DNA from: Phalacrocorax aristotelis
Lineage: Eukaryota > Chordata > Aves > Suliformes > Phalacrocoracidae
NCBI RefSeq assembly: GCF_949628215.1
Contig: NC_134288.1
Span: 11,849,682-11,913,681 of the forward strand
DNA length: 64,000 nt
Reading direction: 5' to 3'
A program made the translations under genes and the position numbers. This document shows, in pieces, positions 36,601 to 50,200 of this stretch. How positions within the stretch are numbered: position 1 is the first letter of the stretch; each line of letters opens with the position of its first letter. The notes beneath the pieces were generated by a model. It was not told the DNA's origin and made no database searches. It worked only from the letters and a program-made list of their open reading frames with translations.

Positions 36601-38541
36601 ACTGTGTGCTCAAGTGCTGGGGCATTATGATTTATGCCTAAATAACACAAGGATTCCACCCCATTATTAGCCACTTAATGCATTCGTCTCCTCTGATTTA
36701 GTTGCTTATGTGGCATCCCGGGTAAAATTCCACCCACATGGGACTTGGTCCTTGATTTTCCAATAGTTGGACAGCCAGAAATATCACAAGGACTTCTTCT
36801 AAAATAACACCCTCCCTTACCTTGGTCCTTGGAGAGATATGCCTTATGTATTTATCTGCATATAATTGCATTGGTTATATATTAGTGCTGGTGCATGCTC
36901 TGATGTAAATTATGTGCAACGTATGGCTCCCTGTTCTCTGTAGATGTCTTGTTTTTAATAGCTTTATCTGTGCTACTTGTGTAAATAATGAAAGGCAGGG
37001 TCCGGTCATTGATCCGGCTATCCAGCCAGCAGAGGCTCCATCTGCGCTCCCTCTCTCCCGAGCCAATCGTCGGGGCAGAGTAACCACCTCGTCCCCATTC
37101 CAGGGCCTGGCACCCTGGCGTTAATCTCAGGGCGAGAAGTTCAGCCTGTGTTTTCTGACAAGCCCTGTAGTTATGCCTTGCAACATCCATTTTGTCTGTG
37201 CTTTGATCACAGTGCCTGCTACCTTCTGACCTAAGCCAAACGAATGCGTAAGCCATGCCCAAGGGGGTGGCCCTGATGTACCTCTGTGGGGCCATCAAGC
37301 TGCTCCGCTGCTTTCTCCAGTCGTATGTTATGCTTACCTACAGCAGATCCGTGTCTTAAATACGCAGCAACTTTTTTTTCTGTGGATCCTCAGCCATAGA
37401 TGCTGGTAAATGTACCAGCCCTCAGGGTTACCCGTCCAGTGTTGAGTGCCAGCCTTTTCCCAGGCATAACCTTCACCTGCAAAGTGTGCAGCTTGCTTCT
37501 ACCTCCCACTTAATTGCTGGTGAAAAATCTGGCTCCTTCCACTTCTGGTTGCCTGATGCCCGCTGCAGTCAAAGAGGAGCGCGGGTTTGCTTGGAAATAA
37601 ATAATTTACAGAGGGCAATGCTATTCCCAGGCTAACACAGCTAAGAAGTAGATGCAAAAGTTTTTCAGACCCTGTTAAGCTCAGGATGAGTTGAAATCTA
37701 CTGGAAATTTTAGCGCTTTCCACGTGGGCATGTATGTGGCTAAAGCTGTTTAAAATTTGGATAAACAAGTGTGATGTGGGGAGTTGATCCAAACCTTTGC
37801 TCGAGGCTGCAGCGACACAAAGACCCGACTGTCCCGATGCCCCACCCCAGGCGCCGCTTTCCAGCTCGGATGCGAGATGCACGTCTCAGGGACTGCTGGC
37901 AGCCTCTGACAGGCAGGAGACTCAGGTTTTTATTCTGCCTTGGCTCTTCTTGTTCCTGAGCTTGCCGCTTAATTATTCTCTGACAAAGGGGCTAATTAAT
38001 TCATATGCAGGGCAATTAAAACACATCGGATGTGATCAGTTTTGCAGCACTGACAATGAGGAGGTACAGAAAGCAGCCCGAACAGCAGAAAAGGCATATT
38101 TCCACTTGCCTTCTGATCTCGCCCCATACAGAGCTGAATCCCCAGGGTGTGTGACATGTTCAGACTGAGCTCAGGCAACCTGGAGGAGGAGGAGGCCACG
38201 TTTTTGGATATGAGCTTCTCAGTTCATCCACACACCTGCCTTGGGCTTGGCACGGGGAAGCGTAGTTTAGTTACTCAAATGGACATCTCACCTGAGAAAC
38301 GCCATCCCCTATGCAGGGCACTTACCAGTTCTGCTAGCAGTGTGTTGGGCCATCTCCTGCGCCCAGGTACTTGGCTTCATGGTGCCATCTCACGGGGAGG
38401 AGGTGACGTGCCCAGGGCCAGCGGGGAGGTCAGTGGCAGAGCAGGGCATCATCTCCTGACTGGCCGGGTCACGTAGGTACGAACTAAATAATGGAGCAGG
38501 TTTAATTTTGGAAGCAAAGTGTGGCGGCAACCCAGGTACGT
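30647..38541. other. Non-coding DNA, nothing coding recognised
   Basis: Short frames only (at most 138 codons). Includes the AT-rich candidate regulatory stretch at 32640-33560. No RNA gene or transposon family recognised. Confidence 0.5.
32640..33560. promoter_or_regulatory. AT-rich unique segment, possible regulatory DNA
   Basis: The segment has many ATTA/TAAT cores, CATCTG E-box-like sites and nested inverted repeats at 32667-32706. There are no recognisable repeats and no usable frame. It is put forward as a candidate only because of its motif density. Confidence 0.2.
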
Positions 38542-39411
38542 CAGCAGCACACGCATGTCAGCAGCACACGTATGTCAGCAGCACACGTATGTCAGCAGCA
38601 CACGCATGTCAGCAGCACACATGTCAGCAGCACACACATGTCAGCAGCACACGCATGTCAGCAGCACACATGTCAGCAGCACATGTATGTCAGCAGCACA
38701 CATATGTCAGCAGCACACATGTCAGCAGCACGCATGTCAGCAGCACACGCATGTCAGCAGCACACGCATGTCAGCAGCACACATGTCAGCAGCACACATG
38801 TCAGCAGCACACGTATGTCAGCAGCACGCATGTCAGCAGCACACATGTCAGCAGCACACGTATGTCAGCAGCACACATGTCAGCAGCACACATGTCAGCA
38901 GCACATGTATGTCAGCAGCACACGCATGTCAGCAGCACACGCATGTCAGCAGCACACATGTCAGCAGCACATGCATGTCAGCAGCACACATGTCAGCAGC
39001 ACACATGTCAGCAGCACACGCATGTCAGCAGCACACGCATGTCAGCAGCACACATGTCAGCAGCACACATGTCAGCAGCACACGTATGTCAGCAGCACAC
39101 GCATGTCAGCAGCACACATGTCAGCAGCACATGTATGTCAGCAGCACACGCATGTCAGCAGCACACGCATGTCAGCAGCACACATGTCAGCAGCACACGC
39201 ATGTCAGCAGCACACATGTCAGCAGCACATGTATGTCAGCAGCACACGCATGTCAGCAGCACACGCATGTCAGCAGCACACATGTCAGCAGCACACATGT
39301 CAGCAGCACACGCATGTCAGCAGCACACGCATGTCAGCAGCACACATGTCAGCAGCACACATGTCAGCAGCACACGTATGTCAGCAGCACACGCATGTCA
39401 GCAGCACACAC
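38542..39411. repeat. Minisatellite of mixed 15- and 17-bp units, 53 full units
   Basis: Every unit starts CAGCAGCAC and ends ATGT. Reading unit by unit gives 31 units of 17 bp (CAGCAGCACACGCATGT and variants) and 22 of 15 bp (CAGCAGCACACATGT and variants). Their sum, 857 bp, exactly accounts for 38542-39398; a partial unit follows to 39411. The unit contains no stop in any plus-strand frame and an ATG in each copy, so three overlapping frames of 320-363 codons run through it, rich in Ser, Ala, Gln, His and Cys. They are by-products of the array and are not annotated as genes. Confidence 0.97.
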
Positions 39412-42400
39412 CCTTGCTCACAAGAAGAGCCTGTGGCTCGTTTGCGTGGTTTCTGGTGTATCTCAACTGAGCGTTCGCCTTCGGGGCTGGAACGGAGAGT
39501 CCCTCAGCACACACTCTATAAATATTTAGATGGACTTTCCAAACCAAATGCTCTTAGAAATTTGGCTATTTGTAGGCTGTTGTATAATCCAGTACAATGC
39601 ACAATTATATAATTGTCAGATATCCAAGAGTGTGGTATTTTGCAACATGCCAAAATCAGAAGTGTGCTCTTACTGCCATCCCAAATGTACGAAGTGTTTA
39701 GTAACTATGGGAAGATACATTTCTTGCCCCAGAGAACATACAGTCTGAAAAATTAATATCGATTCTAGACAAATCAATGTTTGCTTACTAAAATCATGTG
39801 CTGAATACTTTATAGCACCCACACAGCTGGAGGGACATTGCGAGCTACGTCTCCCTGCGATGCCGTGAAACACAGCGCGGGTCTGTACGCAAGGCGTCAC
39901 CTTACTCTGCAGCTTTAAAATTGTAGCAATAATGTCACTTAACAACATCTCCCGTCAGTAATAGTGAAGGTAAAAAAATCAGACTTTTTCTGCAGATCCC
40001 CAATGGGTTTCTTTTAGGCAAGGACTATGTACATTAATACAAATCATATTTTATGTTACTCACAGGACATAGAGATAATCAGAAAGCTATCTTCATAAAC
40101 AGAGGGTTATTCATAATCTCTCACATGGCATTTCAATTATCAGTCTGATGACGATGTGACATTATGGATGAGGTTGTGATTAAATTTTCTTGTGTAATGA
40201 CCCTAAGTAAATCTTTGCAATTTTCATTTTGCAGAGATTTAATATAGATTGGTAGCCTGTTGTTTGGCCCCTGTTTAATCCAAAATCGCTCATTAAATTG
40301 GGACCAGTAAACATCTGATGATTGCATTTCATGGGCTGAGCTATGAATTTAACATATTAAATCTACATTCCAGATGGATATAAGCATCTGTTCTCATTAC
40401 GGTTATTGGTGTTAATCTGAAACCCTGACCTGTTTCTCCTAACATTACTCATATTAAATTCCATCCCAAATTCTAACAAATATTGGCATGACGGCAGAAG
40501 ATAGCTAAAATACCTTCACGTGCACGTAATCTGGTGAAAGATTAACAGCAGAAATTAGGGGACAAATAACATGAACTTCTGTTCTCAGAAGGTGGCTTCC
40601 ATTGCTGCAGCACGTAAAACAGCTGCTTTTGTTTTCTAGCATTGAAAAAAAAACCCTGAAACCCACCGGTGGCCAATTCTGTTCGACCATGTACTTGCTA
40701 ATCGCCAGGCTTGAGCCATATCCTTTACAGAGCGGCACATCCCTAATTTGTAAATCTGATTTGTCACTAAATCTCTGCAGAGTTTGACCCAGCATCTTGC
40801 AGGCACTTGTCTGGCAGTAGCCAGGCTCCTCTGCTTCAGAGCCAGTCAGCTGAAAGTCAAATTAATCGTTGACTTCCAAAGACCATTAGGAAGAAGATAT
40901 TTGTTACAGGACTGCTGAGAGCTTCTCCGCACTGAATGATTCATGTTTATTGCAGCCGGGGCATTTATTTATTAGATTGCTCAGTGTAATGGGAAATTTA
41001 AAATGACACACATTGTATTACAGGGAGGCTTAGCAAAATATTATCTCCCTGTTATTGTAAATCAAACAATTCTCAATGTCAGCTCAGATCACCTTTGCTC
41101 AGCAGAAGTTTTTCCAGAGGGTTTGTTTAGCTCCTTAGGGTTTTTTCACCTTACTTTAAGCAAACATGCGCTCTTCCCAACCTGATCTGTGAGACAGGTT
41201 GCAGGGCCCTGTGCCACAGACTGCATTGGGCTGCTGACTGTAATCCTGGACTTACTTGGGTCTTCACACCCAGGTCCTGTGTATAATGGATCAGACAATA
41301 CAGCCCCATGGTAAAAAAAGATGAGCCAAAAGGGTGGATATTGGTTTTGCCTTGAAAAGGAGGAAGCCGTTCAATATTTTAAAGGATCAGAAGTAGGTCT
41401 GTTTTACCCACCTTGTACCAAAAGGCACAAACCCCTTCCCAGTGCCTCATTAGCTGATGCCCCAGGGTTTTCCTGACTTGTTAGTGGTGGGGCAGGAAGG
41501 ATCCAGCTTCCAGGGTGCTGGGAGAGGCAAAAACAGCCAGGAAAATCATAAATACCAGAAAAGCCTGCCTGAATACTAGTAAAGCTGGGCTGGAGCCAGA
41601 AATCTGAACTAAGCCCATCACTGGAGTTTGCCCTCCTGTAGCACGTTCCCCTGGTCAAGGCTCTCTGCACGTGGACCGTAAGTGACTGATAGCAGGAATA
41701 AGGGTTAGGGGAAAGGCTTTGCTGGTTTTTAAGCACCAAATATTCACCTTCGGCATACAAACACTGTCCCTGAAGGACAAAGCATTGGAAAATGTATAAA
41801 AGCTCTGGGTAGCAGTTAAGCAGCGAGATGCAGCGTTTCCCGATGGCTGCTCCCTGTGCTGGGCAGTCGCTCGTCTGTAACATTTCCCTGTGATTTTAAC
41901 AGGTTGGAAAGTGCAGAAACAGGAATGTGTTATTTCTAATATGAACTGAAGTTTGTACATAAAACAAGGGGAAAAAGAGATTTAAATATGTACTAGGTAT
42001 TAGAGAGGGCATCATCTACGCACAGAAAATGCTGGTGCAGCCTCGTACCCGTTTTGTAATGGGGGGGGGGGTAAAAAAATCTGATCACTCAAATACATTC
42101 TCAGAGATCACAAAAAGAAGAGGGGGAAAAAAGACTGGGGCGGGGGGAAGGGGAAAGACCACAGCATTCAGCGGGTGAAAGTGCCTCTAAGGTGTGTATT
42201 TACTGTCACTCACGGTTGTAACTAAGAAAAAAAAACAACCCGGCCCTATCATTAGTAATTAAGCCTGCATCATTCACGGGAGAGCTGTTGTGTATATGCA
42301 ATGAGGCTAATTATCTCCAAAGTGCTGCCTGATTTAAAAGAGTTTGGTTCACCCCAACATGCAGAGGGGCTCACACAGCTAGGCTGGCCACACTTCAGTC

Positions 42401-43259
42401 GGAGCAGTTTGACTTTGGCTCCTCGCCCTGACGTGGGGTTCGGAGGCAGCGGCGAGGGTTGTTACTGCTCATCAGCATCTGCAGCTCCCGACAGCCGCGG
42501 CTGCGGGAAGGATGGCGCTCAGCGCTGGGATGACGGCAGTGGCTACACAAGTGCAGCTTGAGGAGATGCTGCCTGAAATGACCGACCCAAATTCATTTTT
42601 GCTCCAGAATATTTATTTTTCATATCCCGGTGTGGCCGCACCAGGTTTTTGCCTGGTTGCTCCCAGGACGGGTATGGCAGCAGCAGTTTGGGTGTGTGGA
42701 CATCACCAAGAGGGACACCAGCTTGCCACGTTGGGGAAAGCAGCCGGGAAGAGCAGCTCTGGAGGAGCTTCTCTAGCAGAGGGGATCACAGCAAATGTGC
42801 ATGCAGTTTAGTCAGGGCTTAGTTAGGAGATGAGGTGGTGTTTGTTTGGGTCATTATATCCGATGGTGCTTCCCGCTGGCTGCAGACCACGGCCGCAGCA
42901 CTATGCACATGCAGGAGCAGACATGTAAGTGGTAGATATCATCACCTAGAGACTTCCACAGCATAACCATGGAACAAGTGGAGCCAGAGAAAATGAGAGT
43001 TAAAAATACCCTCCCCAAGAAGAGACTCACACCATTTTAAGTAGGGGAAGGAACCATCCATCCCAGGGAGGGCAGTCCCCGAAATTCCCCCGCAGCCTCC
43101 AAAATGAGGATTTTTAAGAGAGGATAACGCTAAACGATGGCTCCAGGGAACTATCCTGTAGCTTCCAGCACAACGGACCACAGATTTTAATTGCTTGTTA
43201 ACTACTATTGTCGCACACAAGTTAGCAAAGCTGAAACTGTCTGACATAAATCACATGTA

Positions 43260-44262
43260 TCAGCCCAATAAATCTTCTCCTGAAATGACAGCTTTGCAGA
43301 CAGCACTAAATTAGAGCGGCCGTTGCACAGACCTGTACTTAAAACTGCCGCCTGCAAACCGGTGACAGATCTGTTGAGACCAAAACACTTGGCATTCTGC
43401 TAATGTCTGTCATTACCGTGATTGATACAGCCCCTCTATCACATTCTGCAGTTGTCTGCATTTGCAAAGCTTTATTAAATTACCACGTCTCCCAACTGTT
43501 ATCCGGCATCAGTAAAGGAAATGACCAAGAGCAGTCAGGGACAACTTGAGGTTTTTCAGCTCCGAAGATCTGGGGAGGGAAGGGGTGAAAGCTGAGGGTT
43601 TGCTGACTTTTCTCCAGCTAAAAGAATGAGTATGGAATTATCTTTTTGCTACAGACGGGAGCTGACACGGTCCCCACGTTTAGTAGTGGAGGGGTTGCTC
43701 ACAATAAAAAAATAGGTTACACTAACAACTCCCTCTCTACCACTCAAGGCTTGGCAGGACCAAGGGACTCTTTGCTTCCTTCAATGTATTATAATTATAA
43801 AGGTTGAAAGATTCATTTGGCAAGCCTTGGTGCTCTCAGGGCCGAGGTTATCTTAATGACTCTCCTGCAAGTGTTCCCCTTGACCTACCTTTAGTGCAAG
43901 CCCCAGTAACAGGTGCCATTACAATATATTCCGCCCCACTTAAAGTCCTGTCTTCATGGAGACTTTAGGAGGAAGAATATACAGATATATTGTTTCTATA
44001 AATCCCCTGATATTATCTTTTATCGGTAGTAATAAATGTCCATATTAATTAACTTAATGGTTTTAACTGCAGTAATGACTTTGTATTAAACTAGTGCGCT
44101 TTCATGTCCCATATAAAAGCTGCAATAATAAAATTTGTCTGCAGTATTTTTTTCAGCTTCCATTGTGCTGAAACAAAGCAAACCCGTTGCTGGAATATTC
44201 CAGCCACCAAGGCCAACAGGTGAATCAAGTTTGGTGTAAATCACTTCCATTTTAAAATGGAA
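43260..44262. promoter_or_regulatory. Unique AT-rich segment, possible regulatory DNA
   Basis: It has homeodomain cores (for example TTAATTAACTTAATGG near 44047), a TGATTGATACAG site near 43420 resembling PBX/MEIS-type motifs, and an 18-bp perfect palindrome at its right edge (44245-44262). No repeats or coding signal were seen. Function is inferred from motifs only. Confidence 0.2.
44245..44262. repeat. 18-bp perfect palindrome
   Basis: TTCCATTTTAAAATGGAA is fully self-complementary with no spacer. Confidence 0.95.
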
Positions 44263-47200
44263 TTATGTTCAAATTTGGAAAGTTTTGAGCAAGCCACAGA
44301 TAGAATAGAAACCAAACGGGGCAACCACTCTTCTTTTTTTTTTTTTTCTGTACTCTGCTAATAAATGTGTGAATTGGGTACTTGGTCTTCTTTCATCTGT
44401 TGCTGTGAATATTCTGGGTATTCACATAAATATTTGAGAAAAAATCATGAGCTTTTACAATCATTTGGGAATATGTGTCAGTGCCAGAGGAGGTGTTGGC
44501 TACAAGTACAAGAGAGGGAAATACCGTGTGTGATGAGAGTAGCAAGTGAATATCAGACTAATATCTTCAACATTTCATTTGCATTCTCCAGGCTGAAATT
44601 TCTTTACATTAAATGTGAACTCCTGCAACTGGAAAGGTGGAAAATGATGATTATCAGTAGCCAGGGCAGTGGTGGATGTTAAAAAAAAAAGCTTATCTCC
44701 ATAAAACGACATCTGTGAATTGTTTTTACTGGTTCTACCAGAGCTATGTCTGAGCCAATTTTAGTCATTGGTTTTGCAGCGGATTTAAAACAGCATGACC
44801 ATCTTCACCATCTGTGGGAACTGGCCCCATTTTGTAACTGACTGTTACAAATGTTTTTCCCAGCCTTAAAACACCCCGGCAGATGTGTTTGTTCAGGGCT
44901 CCTAAACCCTCCTAGGAAATCCTGAGACCCCTCCTGGCATCCCAAAGCCACCTACACGATTCCTTTTAAGCAATCCTTATGTGCTTCTGAAATTGGAGAT
45001 AAAGCCTCTAAATTAGAGTTTCTTGACACATAGGAAGTGCTGCTTGCCAGAGATAGTTTATCTCTTGCATTTGAATTGGGAGATTAAAAAGGGGGTGCAC
45101 CAAAGGGAGAGGTCAACAAATGGAACCCACCATCCATTCACAAGGATTTCCTTCACATCTGAATTGCACTGGCAAGTGACTAGGCCGTGTATAAACAGGT
45201 TTGGGCTTTGCACCATAACAGCAATGGATCTTTGCAAATTAAAACTTTTCCCCTAAGCTGCTTCATGCTTTCTAGGAAAAGCACATTGCTGGCACAAGCT
45301 GGTTAAAACAGAAGTGGAAGCCACGCTCACAGCCACGTCACAGTGAAAGCTTTCTAGTCTGGTCAATACTCCCAAGTTTTTAAAAGTGAAAATTAAAAGG
45401 CTTTTCCAAGAAGTAATTGCTAGACTGAGTTGGCCCTTACGAGCAACAAAGTGAATTGGGAGGCAGCTGCCAGCCCTTTGCATGGCCACCAGAAATCAGA
45501 TCCCATTCCTCCTGCTCTAACCGCTGAGCCAAACTGCTCTCCATGTCATGTACTTCTTCCTGGATTTTAAGCTCAGAAAGTCCTAATTTTTGTCTGCAGG
45601 GAGGGTACTTGCCAGTAAGCTTATGGTGCAGCAAGCAACAAGGCTTTCCTGGTCTGTTAAGATGGTTTTGAGCTTTTCTGAGCAGCTTCAAACAAACTGA
45701 CACTGGCTCTAGAGCATCTTCTCCAATCTCCTCTGAGAAAAAGTTCGGAAAACATTCAGGCTCTTGACAACTTCTTTAGGTCTTGATGGTTTTTCATCCC
45801 AAGCAGCTGTGGTTGTAGCAGTTTGCAAGTCTAAGCCAAGGTTGTGCTCTGCAGACTAGGGCAGCTGAGCTGAGTCAGTGGACATCACCCCAAAGCCAGC
45901 TCCGAGCCGCATTGCCCTGCAGCCAGGCTGCCCTGGTGTGCTGGGAGGCTCACTTGATGGCTCCCTCTGAGAGTGCTGCTTATCCTGCAAGCTTTATGTA
46001 AATATTTTTAAGTGGCACATCTGTCTGAATTACAGCCTTGCCCTCCTGCATTGCTAATTGTAGGTTTTAATTCAGCTGTGACGACCAGTTTACATAAATT
46101 AGGGAGCTGGCAGTAAGCAAGCTTTGAGGAGATGGGATATGGATTTAGTGAGGGATGATTTTTTTTTTTCTTCTCTCTAAAATGCTTCTCCTCCTAAGAT
46201 ACTGTCTTCCTGTAGTTTGAATCATGGTGGGGAAAAACCAGAGTGATTCAGCTCTGCTTGTTGAAGGCATGCAGCACTGTTTTGTCTTTACCCCAGTGCT
46301 GGCGTGCCCGGCTCACACCGGTAGTCTAATTGACTTTAATCGGCTATATAAAAAGAAAAGGATTTGGCATTTAATTTCTATGGCATACCCATTTGGCAAG
46401 AGTCTGAGCCAGTGTAACTTGGCATGGCTCTGCTGGCTTGCCGAGGTGAGGCTCCGGCCGATACAAGCACAGTGCGCGTGTTCCCCAGGCAATCAGGCTG
46501 GACTGAGGATGCACCAACCAACAGGTTGTTCAATAGTCAATAAAAGTCTTCCAGCCCTTCGTCACCTGCGCGGGCTACAGGTCTGGTGCACCCAAGCCAG
46601 CACTGGCAATCAAATAAAGCAGAGCCAAACCGGTTCAATATAGAGCTGCATCCCCTCTGCAAAAGGAACTGGGACTATCCACACAGGTTTTAAAATCACC
46701 GTTTGTTTTCCTAGCTCTTGCCTGTGCTGGAAGCATTAGCACTCCCTCATGCATGTTCTTGATATGGCAAACTTTAAATCAAAAAATTTTTTGCACCGAT
46801 TTCCAGCAGTCACCAAGATAGACCTTCTGAAATTCATTTGCTTAATCCAACGAGGGACGGCTGTCTGCTTGGAAGCAGAAGTTTGCTCAACACAGGGTTT
46901 TGAAGGGGATGTGGAAATATCCCTCCCAGCAGCCCAAGTCTCAAATTTGTGGGAACCAGATTTCACCAGGGAAGGACTATATCATTTGATTTGTATGTTG
47001 TAGGCCGGGAGAGGTACCACACCCCTGGGATGGAAGCAAGCTGTGAGCCTTCTTAGTCCTTAGTCCTGAGGAAAATATCTAAGCCCTTATATTTAATGAC
47101 AGCTGAGGTCTTATACCTGAGTAGGGAAATGGCCCTTTAATATAAATTAGTGTCCAAAATACAAGCAAAGATTAGAATACTAGATTTCTTTTTCAGAACT

Positions 47201-50200
47201 GAGCTGTCTGATCACATCTCTTACTACCGGTAACTGAGCATGCAGGAAGCTTGTGAGCTGCAACTGCACGTTGAGTTCCCAGTTAACATATTAGGTAGTT
47301 TAAAGTTCAAGCAGAGATTAATCAAACAGGTGAGCATGCACTTTCTCCAAACGCCAGCTTTAGGACTGGAATGTCTTTGGCTGATATTCTTACCCACATC
47401 ATCCCCTCTCTTCTGCCTGATATTAATATGGTCACAAGCCATTTTTCCTGTCACATCCTCTTGTTCTCCCAAGCAATCATGCATTTAACACCACAATCAC
47501 TGACACAACTGATGCAGCTGTTCAACCATCAAGGCACACAGGATTTGTCCCAAAGCCTATCAAGTGTCCCTTGGTTGGGTAGAAGCTGTACTACAGCTAT
47601 AGACAGGAAAGTCAGAGTTTCCTCTAGCAGCTTATGCTTGCAAATAAAGTATTGCTGCCTCCAAGCAGCAGTAAACATGTTTTGCCTGGTGGGGGAAAAA
47701 AATCAATGCCTTTCCAATAAACATGTGTATTCTGCAAAGGTAACAGAGATGGTTTTTATTATTGTCTGCTTCTTGCTTTCTTGAAACTGTCCTTTCCTCA
47801 GATGTTTAACAACTTAAACATGAGACTTACAGAAATACTCCCAAACACGTGCTAGTAGACATTCCTCTTTCTCAGTCAAGAAGGATATGCAGTCACCTAC
47901 ACATATACTGTGTAAGACCGTCATGCTGCACCTACGAAAAAATCCATCTGCCACCTGGCATCTCCCACCATAAACACTGTAATATTTACTGCACTGTTAG
48001 AACCAGATTTCCTGGTAGGAGAAACCCTGATTAATAACCGTCTATTTTATAGGTGGCTCTTTGGAAAGGTCAGTGGTCAGGCAGAAAGAGTTCAGGACTG
48101 GATTCAGATTAAAGGAAGGAAAGAATATGAGAAGGACAGGCTGGAGATCTGCTGAGATAATCTGTTCGGATGCACACGTGCTTAAACTGAATTGTCTAAC
48201 TAACTAAAATAGTTGCTGCAAGCATATTTTGTGCTGTGACTTTGTCTCATCTCTGTTAGATGCTTCAGATCTTCTAGATGGTTGGAGAAGGCACCTCCTT
48301 AAAAAATGTCAACCTCAAAAAACAAAACTAAATGAAAACGTGGAATTTGGAGATGTGATTATTCACTTTGTCCTGTCTGAGATGAGACTGCCAGCTCAAG
48401 GCAACAAGTGATGCCTGCTTGCTTGCTTTTTCCTTCTGTAAAATGCTTCCCATGCTGTTGGGCCTTCTATTACAGTGAGAACATCCGGATCCCCATCCTT
48501 GCTGCCACTGTATGTTTTTTTGCATCCCAGGCTGAGCCTTAAAACTGAATATTTTCTTAAACCCAAGGAGCCAAACCCAGCTCTGATGCAATGGATCTGA
48601 ACAGGACTGCAGCCAGTTGAATTTTTGACCCGTTCTTCCCAACACATACACTTAGAACGATGAATTTCATCCACTTCTGTGACAGTTCAGATGCATCCAG
48701 GCTGGTCCAGACTTCTTTAAAGCTGGCGGGAGTCTTTCCATTGCTTCAACAGATGCTGGAGCAGGCCTGCTGCCATGTGCATTGCAAGCGGGTGCCACTT
48801 GCTGAAGCGCAATTGCGGTACATCCCTACATCCAGCAACCAGACTTTCCAGAACAAAAGCTTTACAGTTTGGGGTTTTTTTTTTTGCTCTGGCTGGCTGA
48901 TACATTTTATGGAATCACTCAAGGGCCAGGTTGTAGTTCTGTAATTGTACAGGGCTGTCATCCTCATAAATATTAAACACCACTTCCAAGTGAAACTGCA
49001 GCTCCTTTTATTGCACAAAGCAATGGATATCCCAGCTGAAACCATTCTGCTTCCTTGCTGGTGCCTGCTGAAAAGTGACTGTGGTTCAAAATATTTATCG
49101 ATGCTTTGTTGTATTGGGAGAATGCTCAGTGACAGATGGACACTCTCTTTAAAACCTCAACGTATGCAAATCTCCATACAAAAGAGCCCAGGATGTTTTT
49201 AATATCACACACTTGCCTCAGGACATGTTTTTAAATCCCCGCTTACCAAGGGCCCTGGCTTTTTATCAGTCAAACGCCTTAAGCACTATGTCAATGTGGA
49301 CATCTGGCCGCGTGTTTAAAAAATTTTTTATTTGCTAAAATATTTAGTGATGTGACAGGGGTTTTAACTGGGGACATCAGGTCTAATGGCATATGTTTCA
49401 ACCCAACTGCTCAGAGAGGAAAAACTAACAAGGTAGCTGTGCGGGGCAGTTTAACATTTGGCGTGTAGTAAGCCCCCCAAAAAAAGGGAGAGGACCAAAA
49501 CCAGGCGTCATTCCTGACTAGTGCAGGGTGTAAAGAATTGGGGTTAAATACACTGAAGTAGCTCGTTGGGATTATTCTGATTCCTCTCCATCACTTTGAC
49601 GTGCAAGAGAAATTCTCGTAAGGATATGTGTGGGTTTTAAGAGCTTGTCCCTCATTTTCAGGCTGTTGAGGTTGGCCAAGGAGGCTGGCTCGAACTGTTC
49701 CCACGTGGGAGCCTGAGCAGCAGTGATGAGGGTTTTGAGACTGGTGGGGATGGGTAGAAGGTTACCAAGGAGTAAATGAATGAAAAATAACAGACAGAAA
49801 AGTGTCAAGAGTCTTTCAGATTCCTTTCAAACCTCTTGCACTTAACACTGAGCTACTCGGCAGTGACAATTCCCACCCAACGCCATCTGGAGAGCGAGCC
49901 TCAAAACTTCTCGCAGGTTTTGGTACTCCATCAGCACCCAGACCATGAAAATGAGTTATGATCCCAGCAATACCAAGCATCGACCTTTTTTTCATCCAAC
50001 CCTTCCTGGCAAATACTCCTTGAAGGACACTGTCAAGTTGGGAATTGAACAGAAGGTGTAGAACAAAAACCAGCCCCTACAGCCAGTGATGCCAGGGCTG
50101 TTCGCTGGAACTCTTCTGGAGCAACATGTGTTAATGCAGTAAGCGTTAACGCAATGCCCAGCCTGGTGCCAGAAGCCCTTTTGCTTCCAGAACAGCCACC

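Noticed and set aside
37020..37060. Second CTCF-like match (CCAGCAGAGGCTCC)
   Set aside because: The match stops after the first ten positions and there is no supporting context.
38508..39612. Three overlapping plus-strand frames of 320-363 codons
   Set aside because: All are translations of the 15/17-bp minisatellite, which simply lacks stop codons in every plus frame.
41404..41883. 159-codon minus-strand frame
   Set aside because: No similarity recognised, no promoter or splice context; length compatible with chance.
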